DNA of 33,072 nt from Bacteroidales bacterium (GTDB lineage Bacteria; Bacteroidota; Bacteroidia; Bacteroidales; Bacteroidaceae): the NCBI GenBank assembly GCA_030523615.1, contig JAUNIC010000002.1, positions 1 through 33,072 of the forward strand. Reading direction: 5' to 3'. Below the pieces are notes generated by a model. It had not been told where the DNA came from. It ran no database searches and was given only the letters and a program-made list of their open reading frames with translations. Of the stretch, positions 14,064 to 23,006 are shown in pieces; the stretch's first letter is position 1; each line of letters starts with the position of its first letter. A program made the position numbers and the translations under genes.

Positions 14064-17000
14064 TTAAAACTCCTGCCAACTCTTGATCTCGAGGTCTTCG
14101 AGCTTCGTGGTGCAGAAGGCGTAGATGAAGGCCGAGGCGAGACGCGCGTTGGTGATGAGGGGAATGTTGAGGTCGACGGCGGCGCGACGGATGCGGTAGC
14201 CGTTGGTGAGCTCGCCCGTTGAGAAATTCTTGTGGACGTTGACTACCATATCGATCTCCTTGTTGTGGAGCATGTCGAGGGCGCGGGGGAGGGTAGCGAG
14301 AGCTGTTGTAGTTTCGTCAGCAGTACCGTTGGCCATTGCTGCGTCAACCTCGTCTGCCTCAGAGGGCCAGAGGACGCGCTGGGCGGGGATGCCGTTCTCT
14401 TCGAGGTACTTGGCGGTACCTGCGGTGGCGAAGATGTTGTAGCCGTTGTCGGCGAGCATCTGGGCGGCTTCGAGGAGTTCGGCCTTCTGGCGAGCAGGGC
14501 CATTCGACATGAGGATGTTCTTCTCGGGGATGCGGTGGCCGACGCTGAGCATGGACTTGAGGAGGGCAGAGCGAACGTCCTCGCCGAGGCAACCAACCTC
14601 ACCGGTGGAGGCCATATCGACGCCGAGAACGGGGTCGGCCTTCTGGAGGCGGTTGAAGGAGAATTGGCTCGCCTTGATGCCCACGTAGTCGAGGTCGAAG
14701 ATGCTCTTTGCGGGCTTTTCGACGGGAAGACCGAGCATGATGCGCGTGGCCATTTCGATGAGATTCGTCTTGAGCACCTTGCTCACGAAGGGGAAGGAAC
14801 GTGAAGCGCGGAGGTTGCACTCGATGACCTTGATGTCGTTCTGACGAGCGAGGTACTGAATGTTGAAAGGACCGCTGATGTTGAGTTCCTTGGCAATCTG
14901 CTTCGAGATCTTCTTGATGCGGCGAACGGTCTCAACGTAAAGCTTCTGCGGCGGGAACTGAATCGTGGCGTCGCCGGAGTGAACGCCAGCAAATTCCACG
15001 TGTTCGCTGATGGCGTAGGCAATGATTTCGCCATCCTTTGCCACTGCGTCCATTTCGACCTCCTTGGCGTGCATGAGGAACTTCGAGATTACGACGGGGT
15101 GCTTCTTGCTGACGTTGGCAGCCATGGTGAGGAAGCGTTCGAGGTCTTCCTGGTTGTGGCAAACGTTCATCGCTGCACCGGAGAGCACGTAGGAAGGACG
15201 AACGAGGACGGGGAAACCCACCTTGTCGATGAAGGCGTTGACGTCTTCCATCGAAGTCAGAGCGCTCCATTCGGGCTGATCGACGCCGATGCGGTCGAGC
15301 ATGGCCGAGAACTTGTCGCGGTCCTCCGCATTATCAATATAACGCGCCTGCGTGCCGAGGATGGGCACGTGCTGCTCGTCGAGACGCATGGCGAGGTTGT
15401 TAGGAATCTGTCCACCCGTGCTGACCACAACGCCGTAGGGAACTTCGAGGTCGAGTACGTCGAGCACGCGCTCGAAGGTGAGTTCGTCGAAGTAGAGGCG
15501 GTCGCACATATCGTAGTCGGTCGAAACCGTCTCAGGGTTGTAGTTGATCATGACGGAGCGGTAACCCTCCTTGCGGATGGTGTTCAGCGCCTGAACGCCA
15601 CACCAGTCGAACTCTACGGAAGAGCCGATGCGGTAAGCACCAGAGCCGAGCACAACAACCGAGCGCTTGTCGTTCTCGAAGAGAATGTCGTGAGCCACAG
15701 CGCTGTAGGTGAGGTAGAGGTAGTTCGTCTGTGCGGGATATTCGGCGGCGAGAGTATCGATCTGCTTTACGTAGGGCACGATGCCTGCTGCCTTGCGGCG
15801 CTGACGGATGGCGATGATGGCCTTCTCCATATCCATCTCCTTCTCGAGGCCGATGGCGCGAGCCACCTGGAAGTCGGTGAAACCCTGACGCTTGGCGAGG
15901 GCGAGGAGAGAGTTGTCGAGCACGTTGATGTTGCCGGCATCTTCAAGCGCCTTCTCCGTGCGGTGGATGTTGTAAAGCTTCTGGAGGAACCAGTTGTCGA
16001 TCTTCGTGAGTTCGTGGATCTGCTCGATGGTGTAACCCTGAGCAAATGCCTTTTCGATGACGAAGATACGCTTGTCGGTCGGAGCCTTGAGGGCAGCATC
16101 AACATCGTCAATCTTGAGTTCGTGATTGCCCACGAAGCCGTGCATGCCCTGGCCAATCATGCGGAGTCCCTTCTGGATGACTTCCTCGAAAGTACGGCCG
16201 ATCGCCATCACTTCGCCGACGGATTTCATGCTGGAGCCGAGTTCGCGGTCAACGCCGCGGAACTTGCCGAGGTCCCAACGAGGAATCTTGCAGACGCAAT
16301 AGTCGAGGGCGGGTTCGAAGAAGGCAGAGGTGGTCTTCGTCACGCTATTCTTAAGGTCGAAGAGGCCGTAGCCAAGGCCGAGCTTGGCGGCAACAAAGGC
16401 AAGGGGATAACCCGTTGCCTTGGAGGCGAGAGCGGAGGAGCGGCTGAGACGAGCGTTGACCTCGATGACGCGATAGTCCTCGCTGACGGGGTCGAAGGCG
16501 TACTGCACGTTACACTCGCCTACGATGCCGACGTGGCGGACGATGCGGATGGCGAGTTCGCGCAGCTTGTGATATTCGGAGTTGGTGAGCGTCTGCGAAG
16601 GAGCGATGACGATCGACTCGCCGGTGTGGATGCCGAGGGGGTCGAAGTTCTCCATGTTGCAGACGGTAATGCAGTTGTCGAAGCGGTCGCGCACCACCTC
16701 GTACTCTACTTCCTTCCAACCCTTGAGGCTCTTTTCGACGAGCACCTGGGGAGAGAAGGAGAAGGCCTTTTCGGCGAGGCGGTTGAGCTCTTCTTCGTTG
16801 TCGCAGAAACCCGAGCCGAGGCCACCGAGAGCGTATGCTGCGCGGATGATGACGGGATAGCCGAGTTCCTTGGCGGCGCGGCGGGCGTCTTCGATGTTTT
16901 CAACGGCTTCCGACTTGATGGTCTTCACGCCGATTTCGTCGAGACGCTTGACGAAGAGTTCGCGGTCTTCGGTGTCGATGATGGCTTGCACGGGAGTACC

Positions 17001-18542
17001 GAGCACCTCAACGCCGTACTTTTCGAGAACGCCGCTGCGGAAGAGTTCGACGCCGCAGTTGAGGGCCGTCTGTCCACCGAAGGCGAGCATAATGCCCTGG
17101 GGGCGTTCCTTTTCGATGACGCGCTCCACGAAGTAGGGCGTCACGGGGAGGAAGTATATCTGGTCGGCGCTGCCTTCGGAGGTCTGTACCGTTGCAATGT
17201 TCGGGTTGATGAGGATGGTCTCGATGCCTTCCTCCTTCAGCGCCTTGAGGCACTGGCTGCCGGAGTAGTCAAACTCGCCGGCTTCGCCGATTTTGAGGGC
17301 GCCGGAACCGAGGAGAAGCACTTTCTTAATCTCGCTGCGATCCATCACGTGATGAACGGGAACTTCACGCTTTACGGTCTTTTCGCCGGTTAGGTAATCC
17401 ACAAAATCATCAAACAGGAACTCCGTATCAACAGGTCCTGAACAAGCTTCGGGATGGAACTGAGCGGAGAACCAGGGGAGGTACTTGTGGCGAATACCCT
17501 CGTTCGAGCCGTCGTTCATGTTGACGAAGTAAGGTTCCCAATCGCTCCCGATGGTGTCGGTCTTCACGGCGTAACCATGGTTTTGCGAGGTGATGAAGCA
17601 CTTGTTTGTGCCGACCATGCGAACGGGCTGGTTGTGAGAGCGGTGACCATACTTGAGCTTGTAGATCGTTGCGCCGGCAGCCTTGGAGAGGAGCTGGTTA
17701 CCCATACAGATACCCATGATGGGGCGGACGTTCTTGATGCCTTCGCTGAGGGCTTTCTGCTGCTCGGCCTCCATGAAGCGGCGGATGTTGTCAACCGCTG
17801 CGGAGCAAGTGTCGGGGTCGCCAGGGCCGTTGGCGAGGAAGAGGCCGTCGAACTCGAGCTCGTTGAAGTCGTAATCCCAAGGCACGCGAACCACATCAAC
17901 GCCGCGGCGGAGGAGGCAACGGATGATGTTGTTCTTCACGCCACAATCGACGAGGACAACGCGCTTGCCATTAGGGGCTCGCTTAACGGCGAGGTGGTCG
18001 TGCTCGGCAGCGGTGTATTCGCTTGCCTTGTATTCGACAATCTCCTTGCAGCTCACCTCAGCCACGAAGTTCACGCCTTCGTACTGCGCCTCGGGGATGT
18101 TGTTGGGTTCGTCGTCAAACAAGATTTTACCCATCATCACGCCATGTTCGCGGAGAACCTTGGTGAGTTGACGGGTATCGATGCCGGTGATGCCGGGAAT
18201 ATGTTCGCGCTTGAGCCAATCGGCGAGACTCTCCTTGGCGTTCCAATGAGAGAATTCTTCAGAATAGTCGCTGACGATGATGGCACGAGCGTAAATCTTA
18301 TCGCTCTCCATGAAGGTGGCGATGCCGTTTTTCTCTACAGAAAAAGTAGGAACGCCGTAGTTGCCTACGAGGGGATAGGTGAGCACCATAAGCTGGCCGG
18401 CATAAGAGGGGTCGGTCAGGCTTTCGGGGTAGCCCATCATGGCGGTGTTGAACACTACTTCGCCGGCTACGGGTGCTTCGTATCCGAAGCTTGTGCCGTG
18501 GAACTGAGTGCCGTCGCTGAGTTGGAGTGTGACTTTTCGCAT
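14064..18542 (-). CDS. carAB: Carbamoyl-phosphate synthase, fused small and large subunits
   Basis: Makes carbamoyl phosphate from glutamine, bicarbonate and two ATP for pyrimidine and arginine synthesis. Residues 1-395 are CarA: the glutaminase has Cys279 in GICMGNQ and His363/Glu365 in QFHPEA, a complete triad. From about 400 the CarB part begins (KKVLLLGSGALKIGEAGEFDYSG), with two ATP-grasp halves and a C-terminal allosteric MGS-like domain (LMSNGPARQKAELL to the end). The total, 1492, equals the two usual subunits (about 380 and 1070) plus a short linker. SQNHGYAV and NMNDGSNEGIRH resemble eukaryotic CPS more than E. coli CarA. A minus-strand promoter lies upstream. The frame is unbroken, so this is a genuine fusion unless an assembly error removed a stop. 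Confidence 0.95.
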   Translation of the reverse strand: MRKVTLQLSDGTQFHGTSFGYEAPVAGEVVFNTAMMGYPESLTDPSYAGQLMVLTYPLVGNYGVPTFSVEKNGIATFMESDKIYARAIIVSDYSEEFSHWNAKESLADWLKREHIPGITGIDTRQLTKVLREHGVMMGKILFDDEPNNIPEAQYEGVNFVAEVSCKEIVEYKASEYTAAEHDHLAVKRAPNGKRVVLVDCGVKNNIIRCLLRRGVDVVRVPWDYDFNELEFDGLFLANGPGDPDTCSAAVDNIRRFMEAEQQKALSEGIKNVRPIMGICMGNQLLSKAAGATIYKLKYGHRSHNQPVRMVGTNKCFITSQNHGYAVKTDTIGSDWEPYFVNMNDGSNEGIRHKYLPWFSAQFHPEACSGPVDTEFLFDDFVDYLTGEKTVKREVPVHHVMDRSEIKKVLLLGSGALKIGEAGEFDYSGSQCLKALKEEGIETILINPNIATVQTSEGSADQIYFLPVTPYFVERVIEKERPQGIMLAFGGQTALNCGVELFRSGVLEKYGVEVLGTPVQAIIDTEDRELFVKRLDEIGVKTIKSEAVENIEDARRAAKELGYPVIIRAAYALGGLGSGFCDNEEELNRLAEKAFSFSPQVLVEKSLKGWKEVEYEVVRDRFDNCITVCNMENFDPLGIHTGESIVIAPSQTLTNSEYHKLRELAIRIVRHVGIVGECNVQYAFDPVSEDYRVIEVNARLSRSSALASKATGYPLAFVAAKLGLGYGLFDLKNSVTKTTSAFFEPALDYCVCKIPRWDLGKFRGVDRELGSSMKSVGEVMAIGRTFEEVIQKGLRMIGQGMHGFVGNHELKIDDVDAALKAPTDKRIFVIEKAFAQGYTIEQIHELTKIDNWFLQKLYNIHRTEKALEDAGNINVLDNSLLALAKRQGFTDFQVARAIGLEKEMDMEKAIIAIRQRRKAAGIVPYVKQIDTLAAEYPAQTNYLYLTYSAVAHDILFENDKRSVVVLGSGAYRIGSSVEFDWCGVQALNTIRKEGYRSVMINYNPETVSTDYDMCDRLYFDELTFERVLDVLDLEVPYGVVVSTGGQIPNNLAMRLDEQHVPILGTQARYIDNAEDRDKFSAMLDRIGVDQPEWSALTSMEDVNAFIDKVGFPVLVRPSYVLSGAAMNVCHNQEDLERFLTMAANVSKKHPVVISKFLMHAKEVEMDAVAKDGEIIAYAISEHVEFAGVHSGDATIQFPPQKLYVETVRRIKKISKQIAKELNISGPFNIQYLARQNDIKVIECNLRASRSFPFVSKVLKTNLIEMATRIMLGLPVEKPAKSIFDLDYVGIKASQFSFNRLQKADPVLGVDMASTGEVGCLGEDVRSALLKSMLSVGHRIPEKNILMSNGPARQKAELLEAAQMLADNGYNIFATAGTAKYLEENGIPAQRVLWPSEADEVDAAMANGTADETTTALATLPRALDMLHNKEIDMVVNVHKNFSTGELTNGYRIRRAAVDLNIPLITNARLASAFIYAFCTTKLEDLEIKSWQEF

Positions 18543-18583
18543 TGTCGTTAGTCGTTTAGAGTTTTGCTGTTTTAAATTCCGCG

Positions 18584-18591
18584 CAAAGTTA
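18584..18591 (-). promoter_or_regulatory. -7 box of the putative carAB promoter
   Basis: On the minus strand TAACTTTG reads at 18591-18584, about 42 bases before the carAB start. A -33 TTG at the usual distance is not clear, so only the -7 element is claimed. The stretch upstream is A/T-rich. Confidence 0.5.
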
Positions 18592-18656
18592 CTGCTTTTT
18601 TTCTAAATTGACGTAAGAAAATTTGAATTTTCTTTACAGATGAGCATATATTTCGC

Positions 18657-18680
18657 AAAAAACGCCCCTTTAGGGGGCGC
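18657..18680 (-). terminator. Intrinsic terminator after the RluA-type gene
   Basis: On the minus strand CGCCCC, a CTAAA loop and GGGGCG are followed by six T (18662-18657). It lies 15 bases after the stop of the pseudouridine synthase gene and separates it from the carAB promoter. Confidence 0.8.
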
Positions 18681-18694
18681 TTCGTGTGATTTTA

Positions 18695-19435
18695 TTACTC
18701 AAATATTCGCCAAACGGGTAGTGCGGGGTAGGGGGCCGTCACGCTGATTAGTGCCTTCGACACGGGGTGTACGAACTCGATGTGGCGAGCATGGAGGCAG
18801 ATGCTTCCGTCAGGATTGGAACGAGGAGCTCCATACTTCAGATCGCCACGAATGGGGAGGCCGATGGTCGAAAGTTGGCAACGAATCTGATGGTGCCGTC
18901 CCGTGTGGAGATTGACCTCGACGAGCTGCACGCGGTCGCCGCTTTTGAGCGGACGTACGTCGAGCACAGCGCGCTTTGAACCGGTCACCTCGCTCTTGTG
19001 AGCGTACGCCTTGTTCTGCTTCTCGTTGCGCGTGAGATAGTGTATGAGAGTCTGCTCCGTGATGCGCGGTTCGCTGGGCACAAGGGCATGGTAAGTCTTG
19101 TGTACCTCGCCATCGCGAAACATCTTGTTCAGGCGAGTCAGAGCCTTTGAAGTACGGGCATAGACGACAACGCCGCTGACAGGACGGTCAAGACGATGCA
19201 CGGTGCCCAGAAAGACTTCGCCCGGCTTGGCGTATTTCTCTTTGATATAAGCCTTTACGTCGTCGATGAGGGTGCGGTCGCCGGTTTTGTCACCTTGGAC
19301 GATTTCGCCCGCCGCCTTATTGACGATGATAATATGGTTGTCTTCGTAGATAACTTGCAGCCCCCCTCCATCTCCACCCCTTAGGGGGAGGGCTCGTGCA
19401 TGCTGAAGGTGTGCTTGGTGGTCGTGGATATTCAT
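18695..19435 (-). CDS. RluA family RNA pseudouridine synthase with element-derived N-terminus
   Basis: Converts specific uridines in rRNA or tRNA to pseudouridine. The 246-residue product has VIYEDNHIIIVNKAAG, the catalytic motif HRLDRPVSG with its Asp, and the C-terminal VNLHTGRHHQIRCQL of the RluA/RluD family. There is no N-terminal S4 domain, so it is the short form. Residues 14-26, RALPLRGGDGGGL, come from the palindromic element D in the same frame as in the 134-residue protein; no ATG, GTG or TTG start lies between element and core. The native start therefore appears to have been replaced or extended by the insertion. Substrate position cannot be told from sequence. fabG lies upstream and carAB downstream. 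Confidence 0.9.
   Translation of the reverse strand: MNIHDHQAHLQHARALPLRGGDGGGLQVIYEDNHIIIVNKAAGEIVQGDKTGDRTLIDDVKAYIKEKYAKPGEVFLGTVHRLDRPVSGVVVYARTSKALTRLNKMFRDGEVHKTYHALVPSEPRITEQTLIHYLTRNEKQNKAYAHKSEVTGSKRAVLDVRPLKSGDRVQLVEVNLHTGRHHQIRCQLSTIGLPIRGDLKYGAPRSNPDGSICLHARHIEFVHPVSKALISVTAPYPALPVWRIFE
19358..19408. repeat. GC-rich palindromic element, copy D, at the 5' end of the RluA-type gene
   Basis: Same orientation as copy A: CCCCCCTCCATCTCCACCCC, TTA, then GGGGGAGGGCTCGTGC. It is read on the minus strand as RALPLRGGDGGGL. It pairs in inverted orientation with copy E 100 bases away. Confidence 0.8.
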
Positions 19436-19449
19436 GTAATATTGGTAAT

Positions 19450-19485
19450 CTCCCCTCGGCTTCCAAATATAGAGGTCGAGGGGAG
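19450..19485. terminator. Hairpin downstream of fabG
   Basis: CTCCCCTCG (19450-19458) pairs with CGAGGGGAG (19477-19485), a perfect 9-bp stem over 18 bases. With copy E it lies between fabG and the RluA-type gene on the minus strand and may end fabG transcription. Confidence 0.5.
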
Positions 19486-19500
19486 GCTTTGTTTCTTGTT

Positions 19501-19542
19501 TCGAACTTCTCCCCTAAAGGGGGAGGTGGGGAGGGGGCTTTA
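19501..19542. repeat. GC-rich palindromic element, copy E, joined to the fabG stop
   Basis: Read on the minus strand it begins at the fabG stop, TAAAGCCCCCTCC, then CTCCCCCTTTAGGGGAGAAG and TTCGA. Copy A shows the same TAAAGCCCCC junction and the same TCGAA end. It probably also serves as a terminator stem. Confidence 0.75.
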
Positions 19543-20298
19543 CATATTCATACCGCCGTCAACCTGGATAACCTGACCAGTAACGTAGCTGGAGAGGTCG
19601 GAAGCGAGGAAGGTTGCGACATTTGCAATGTCTTCCACCTGACCACCGCGACGGAGAGGAATCTTCTTCATCCAATCCTTGCGAACTTCTTCAGGAAGAG
19701 CCTGAGTCATAGCGGTTTCAATGAAACCCGGTGCAATGGCGTTGGCACGAATGCCGCGGCTACCCATTTCCTGAGCAACGCTCTTGGCGAGGGCAATCAT
19801 ACCTGCCTTTGAAGCGGAGTAGTTTGCCTGACCGGCGTTACCATGAACACCAACAACGGAGCTCATGTTGATGATGCTGCCGCCGCGCTGACGCATCATG
19901 ATGGGAAGGAGAGCGTGACAGAAGTTGAAGGCCGACTTGAGGTTGACGTTGATGACAGCGTCCCACTGAGCCTCAGTCATACGAAGCATAAGACCGTCCT
20001 TAGTGATACCGGCGTTGTTGACGAGAATGTCAATGTGGCCGAAGTCAGCGTGAATCTGCTTTACAACGGCTTCGGTTTCAGCGAAGTCAGCAGCATTGCC
20101 AGCATAAGCGCGGCAGGTGACGCCAACTGCTTCAATTTCCTGACGAGTGGCTTCGAGGCCAGCTGCCATATCGTCGTTGAGAACGAGGTCGGTGAATGCA
20201 ATGTCTGCGCCTTCGGCAGCAAACTTAAGAGCGAGCGCCTTGCCGATGCCGCGTGCAGCACCGGTGATGAGAGCTACTTTTCCTGATAAAAGTCCCAT
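19540..20298 (-). CDS. fabG: 3-oxoacyl-[acyl-carrier-protein] reductase
   Basis: NADPH-dependent reduction of 3-oxoacyl-ACP in the fatty-acid elongation cycle. The 252-residue SDR protein has the cofactor motif TGAARGIG near residue 12, NNAG near 93, the catalytic Ser in NMSSVVG and the YSASK dyad, then PGFIETAMT and the C-terminal VTGQVIQVDGGM that are typical for FabG. Length is normal. It lies 54 bases after a TetR-type regulator on the same strand, so the two may be co-transcribed and the regulator may sense fatty-acid status. A GC-rich palindromic element abuts its stop codon. Other SDR functions are possible but the motifs fit FabG best. Confidence 0.93.
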   Translation of the reverse strand: MGLLSGKVALITGAARGIGKALALKFAAEGADIAFTDLVLNDDMAAGLEATRQEIEAVGVTCRAYAGNAADFAETEAVVKQIHADFGHIDILVNNAGITKDGLMLRMTEAQWDAVINVNLKSAFNFCHALLPIMMRQRGGSIINMSSVVGVHGNAGQANYSASKAGMIALAKSVAQEMGSRGIRANAIAPGFIETAMTQALPEEVRKDWMKKIPLRRGGQVEDIANVATFLASDLSSYVTGQVIQVDGGMNM

Positions 20299-20352
20299 AT
20301 TGTTTGAGTTTTTAAGATTTTGAATTTTAAAATTGAAGTATATTATAGGGGA

Positions 20353-20961
20353 TTATAACGGTTTATCCCCTTTTAAATCATAGACACCCAGAGCGCGGCA
20401 GATGATGCGTTCAACGAGAGGCATACTGTCTTCCACACTGATACCTGAACCGATGCGGTCGAAGATGTAAGGCACTTCGATACCTTTGACTGCGAAATGT
20501 ATGACGTCGGTAGTGAAGTCGACACTATCAACGACGAAAACGCCATCGGCCACACCTTCTCGAAGGATAGAGCGGAAGGTATTGATTTCTTCCATATCAA
20601 ATCTACGTCGCGCTCGCTCAACCTGCTTGATATCGTTGAAGAACTCTGCATTTAGATTTCCGTTGCGCTTGACAATGTCGGAGATAAGGCTAAGGTGCTT
20701 GTAGATGACGAGGATAAGTTTTTTGTCGGGCGAGACTTCCATGTGCACGACTTTGTCCATCTCGTCGCTGATGTATTCAAGTTCATTTTCTACCACAGCA
20801 AGATAAATATCCTCCTTGCTGCGAAAGTAGGTATAGAGGGTGCGTCGTCCTTTTCCCGAGAGGGTGGCAATATCGTTCATAGTCGTGGCCTCAATGCCTT
20901 TCGTGGCAAAGAGTTCACGGGCAACTTCGATGAGTTTCTGACGGGTTTTGCTGATGGACAT
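20353..20961 (-). CDS. TetR/AcrR family transcriptional regulator
   Basis: A 202-residue protein starting at the ATG at 20961 (MSISKTRQKLIEVAR). The upstream-extended frame to 21063 overlaps the probable promoter and is not used. The N-terminal helix-turn-helix is clear: ARELFATKGIEATTMNDIATLSGKGRRTLYTYFRSKEDIYLAVVE. The C-terminal ligand-binding half is divergent, as usual. No ligand can be named. It is upstream of fabG in the same direction with a 54-base gap, which suggests a link with fatty-acid synthesis. A promoter-like TAAATTTG lies 39 bases before the start. Confidence 0.9.
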   Translation of the reverse strand: MSISKTRQKLIEVARELFATKGIEATTMNDIATLSGKGRRTLYTYFRSKEDIYLAVVENELEYISDEMDKVVHMEVSPDKKLILVIYKHLSLISDIVKRNGNLNAEFFNDIKQVERARRRFDMEEINTFRSILREGVADGVFVVDSVDFTTDVIHFAVKGIEVPYIFDRIGSGISVEDSMPLVERIICRALGVYDLKGDKPL

Positions 20962-20999
20962 GGGTATGGTATTGTGCTGAAGGTTTCGATTTTCCGCTG

Positions 21000-21032
21000 C
21001 AAATTTACACAAAAACGCCGTAAGTGCGCAAC
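21000..21032 (-). promoter_or_regulatory. Putative promoter of the TetR-fabG pair
   Basis: On the minus strand GTTG (21032-21029) and TAAATTTG (21007-21000) are 21 bases apart, matching the Bacteroidetes pattern. The T-rich region just upstream also carries repeated TTTGTGC motifs that could bind the regulator itself. Confidence 0.5.
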
Positions 21033-21134
21033 TTTTTTTGCACAAAAGCACAAAAATGTGCACATTTCAAGCCCTTTGATAGAAATTCGCGAAGGATTGA
21101 AAAGTGCACAAAGCAAATAGAAATGAGCGCGGTA

Positions 21135-21947
21135 TTAGCAAGAACGCAGAATCATCTCGCGCATAATGTCGGCCATAATGGGCTGAACGGCGTCTGCAGC
21201 CTTCTGTACCTCTTCGTGGCTGACTTCCACGATTTTTCCTTCGACGCCAATGTCAGTGATGATGCTGATGCCGAAAGTACGCATTCCGCAATGGTGGGCA
21301 ACAATGACTTCAGGGACGGTGCTCATGCCGACTGCGTCGCCGCCAAGAATGTGGTACATCTTATATTCTGCAGGAGTTTCGAAGGTAGGACCGCTAACAC
21401 CCACGTATACGCCTTCTTGCACCTTGATGCTCTTCTCACGTGCAATGGTACGCGCCAGATCAAGAAGTTCATGGGTGTAGGCTTCGCTCATATCGGGGAA
21501 GCGAGGGCCTGTAGGGAAATTCTTTCCACGAAGGGGATGTTCGGGGAAGAGATTGATATGGTCCTTGATGAGCATGACGTCGCCAATGGAGAAGTCTGGA
21601 TTCATGCCTCCGGCAGCGTTGCTGACGAAGAGAGTGCGGATGCCGAGTTCGTGCATGACGCGGATGGGGAAAGTTACCTGCTTCATATCGTATCCCTCGT
21701 AGTAGTGGAAACGTCCTTGCATTGCAAGTACATCTTTGCCTCCGAGGCGACCAAAGATAAGACGGCCGCTGTGACCTTCGACAGTAGAGATGGGGAAATG
21801 AGGAATGTCCTGATAGGCAAAGCTTTCGATAACTTCGATTTCTTCGGCAAGACGACCGAGGCCTGTGCCGAGAATTATGGCCGTCGCAGGGCGAAGGGCC
21901 GTGTGCTCCTGTATCCAGGATGCAGTTTCTTTAATGAGTGTCAACAT
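21135..21947 (-). CDS. Purine nucleoside phosphorylase (trimeric type)
   Basis: Splits inosine and guanosine into base and ribose-1-phosphate in purine salvage. Starting at the ATG near 21947 (MLTLIKETASW) gives 270 residues, the usual length; a TTG start at 21974 would add nine. Family blocks present: GTGLGRLAEEI, GHSGRLIFG, RFHYYEGYD, SNAAGGMNPDFSIGDVMLI, GVSGPTFETPAEYKM and GGDAVGMSTVPEVIVAHHCGM. These mark the low-molecular-mass PNP I group (PunA/DeoD2 type). It is 57 bases after lpxK and likely closes the sppA-lpxK operon, a grouping familiar in Bacteroidales. Confidence 0.94.
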   Translation of the reverse strand: MLTLIKETASWIQEHTALRPATAIILGTGLGRLAEEIEVIESFAYQDIPHFPISTVEGHSGRLIFGRLGGKDVLAMQGRFHYYEGYDMKQVTFPIRVMHELGIRTLFVSNAAGGMNPDFSIGDVMLIKDHINLFPEHPLRGKNFPTGPRFPDMSEAYTHELLDLARTIAREKSIKVQEGVYVGVSGPTFETPAEYKMYHILGGDAVGMSTVPEVIVAHHCGMRTFGISIITDIGVEGKIVEVSHEEVQKAADAVQPIMADIMREMILRSC

Positions 21948-22004
21948 AGGGCAAAATAGATTCAAGTTCCACAAGCCGTTTGTTGAAGCTTGTGAAATGA
22001 GTTG

Positions 22005-22997
22005 TTAGAGAGATTGCAGCAACGTCTCTTCTTCATTTAAGACAGAAACGCTGATGTGTTGAACTTTAATTTTATTAAGCACTTCCTTTTGGAACGGTAA
22101 GCCAAGGAGGCGTGCATAGTCTTTAGCAGTAGTAACAATATAGTCAACGTCTGAAGCAACGTCCTCAATGCGGGCGACGTCTTTCTTCGAGAAGTTGTGA
22201 TGATCGGAGAAAAATAACGTATGAACAATTTGGCAATTCTTCGCTTCGAAGTGTGCCTTGAATGGTTCAGGATGAGCGATACCTGCAAGAAGGGCGACTC
22301 TGGGCGAAGAGGTGGTTTCGAGTTCGGGCATAGAGGCGTACTTCATGCGTGTGAAGAAGAGCTTCTGTAACTCATTCGGTTTGAGTTGTTCGCGAATGGC
22401 TTGCATCTCCTCTTCGGAGAGATTGGAAGGGCATTTGCTGACAATGATGACGTCGGCACGCTCAGCTCCCTTTCTGCTTTCACGAAGTCGTCCCCATGGG
22501 ATGACGTGGTCCTTAGAGTAGAGTCGGTTGTAGTCGGTAAGAAGAATTCTACGTGAGGGACGTACGTAACGATGTTGAAAGGCGTCGTCAAGCACAATTA
22601 CGTCAATGTCGGGATGTTTTTCAAGCAGGGTTTCAATACCTTTGCATCGATCCTCACATACGGCAACGATGACGCTACATCCGAAATGAAGGAACATCTG
22701 TAATGGTTCGTCTCCGATCATTTCGGCTGTTGAAGAAGCCGTAGCTTCGAGGAACCCACTAGTTTTGCGACCATAACCACGCGAAAGGATGGCCGCGCGT
22801 TTGCCTTGTTGCAGCATGCTTTCGACGAGCCACACGCAATGGGGTGTTTTGCCCGTACCTCCCATGGCAAGGTTGCCGACGCAGATGATGGTGACACGAA
22901 ACTCTCGCTCATGGAGCCACCCGTGTGTGAACATCCAGTTGCGGACGTCCATCACGAGGGAATAGATCCAAGAGATGGGAGCGAGAATTGCATTCAT
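22005..22997 (-). CDS. lpxK: Tetraacyldisaccharide 4'-kinase
   Basis: Phosphorylates the 4' position of the lipid A precursor at the inner membrane, the sixth step of the Raetz pathway; this shows an outer-membrane organism. The 330-residue product has an N-terminal hydrophobic segment (ILAPISWIYSLVMDVRNW), the P-loop GNLAMGGTGKTPH near 41-53, LSRGYGRKTSGF, GDEP and LDDAFQHRYVRP, all typical. Length is normal. It starts 9 bases after the sppA stop, so it is co-transcribed with it. Confidence 0.95.
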   Translation of the reverse strand: MNAILAPISWIYSLVMDVRNWMFTHGWLHEREFRVTIICVGNLAMGGTGKTPHCVWLVESMLQQGKRAAILSRGYGRKTSGFLEATASSTAEMIGDEPLQMFLHFGCSVIVAVCEDRCKGIETLLEKHPDIDVIVLDDAFQHRYVRPSRRILLTDYNRLYSKDHVIPWGRLRESRKGAERADVIIVSKCPSNLSEEEMQAIREQLKPNELQKLFFTRMKYASMPELETTSSPRVALLAGIAHPEPFKAHFEAKNCQIVHTLFFSDHHNFSKKDVARIEDVASDVDYIVTTAKDYARLLGLPFQKEVLNKIKVQHISVSVLNEEETLLQSL

Positions 22998-23006
22998 TGG
23001 GGTGTT

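Noticed and set aside
14979..17393. 804-residue plus-strand frame opposite carAB
   Set aside because: Antisense artefact of GC-biased third positions; the carAB frame carries all catalytic motifs.
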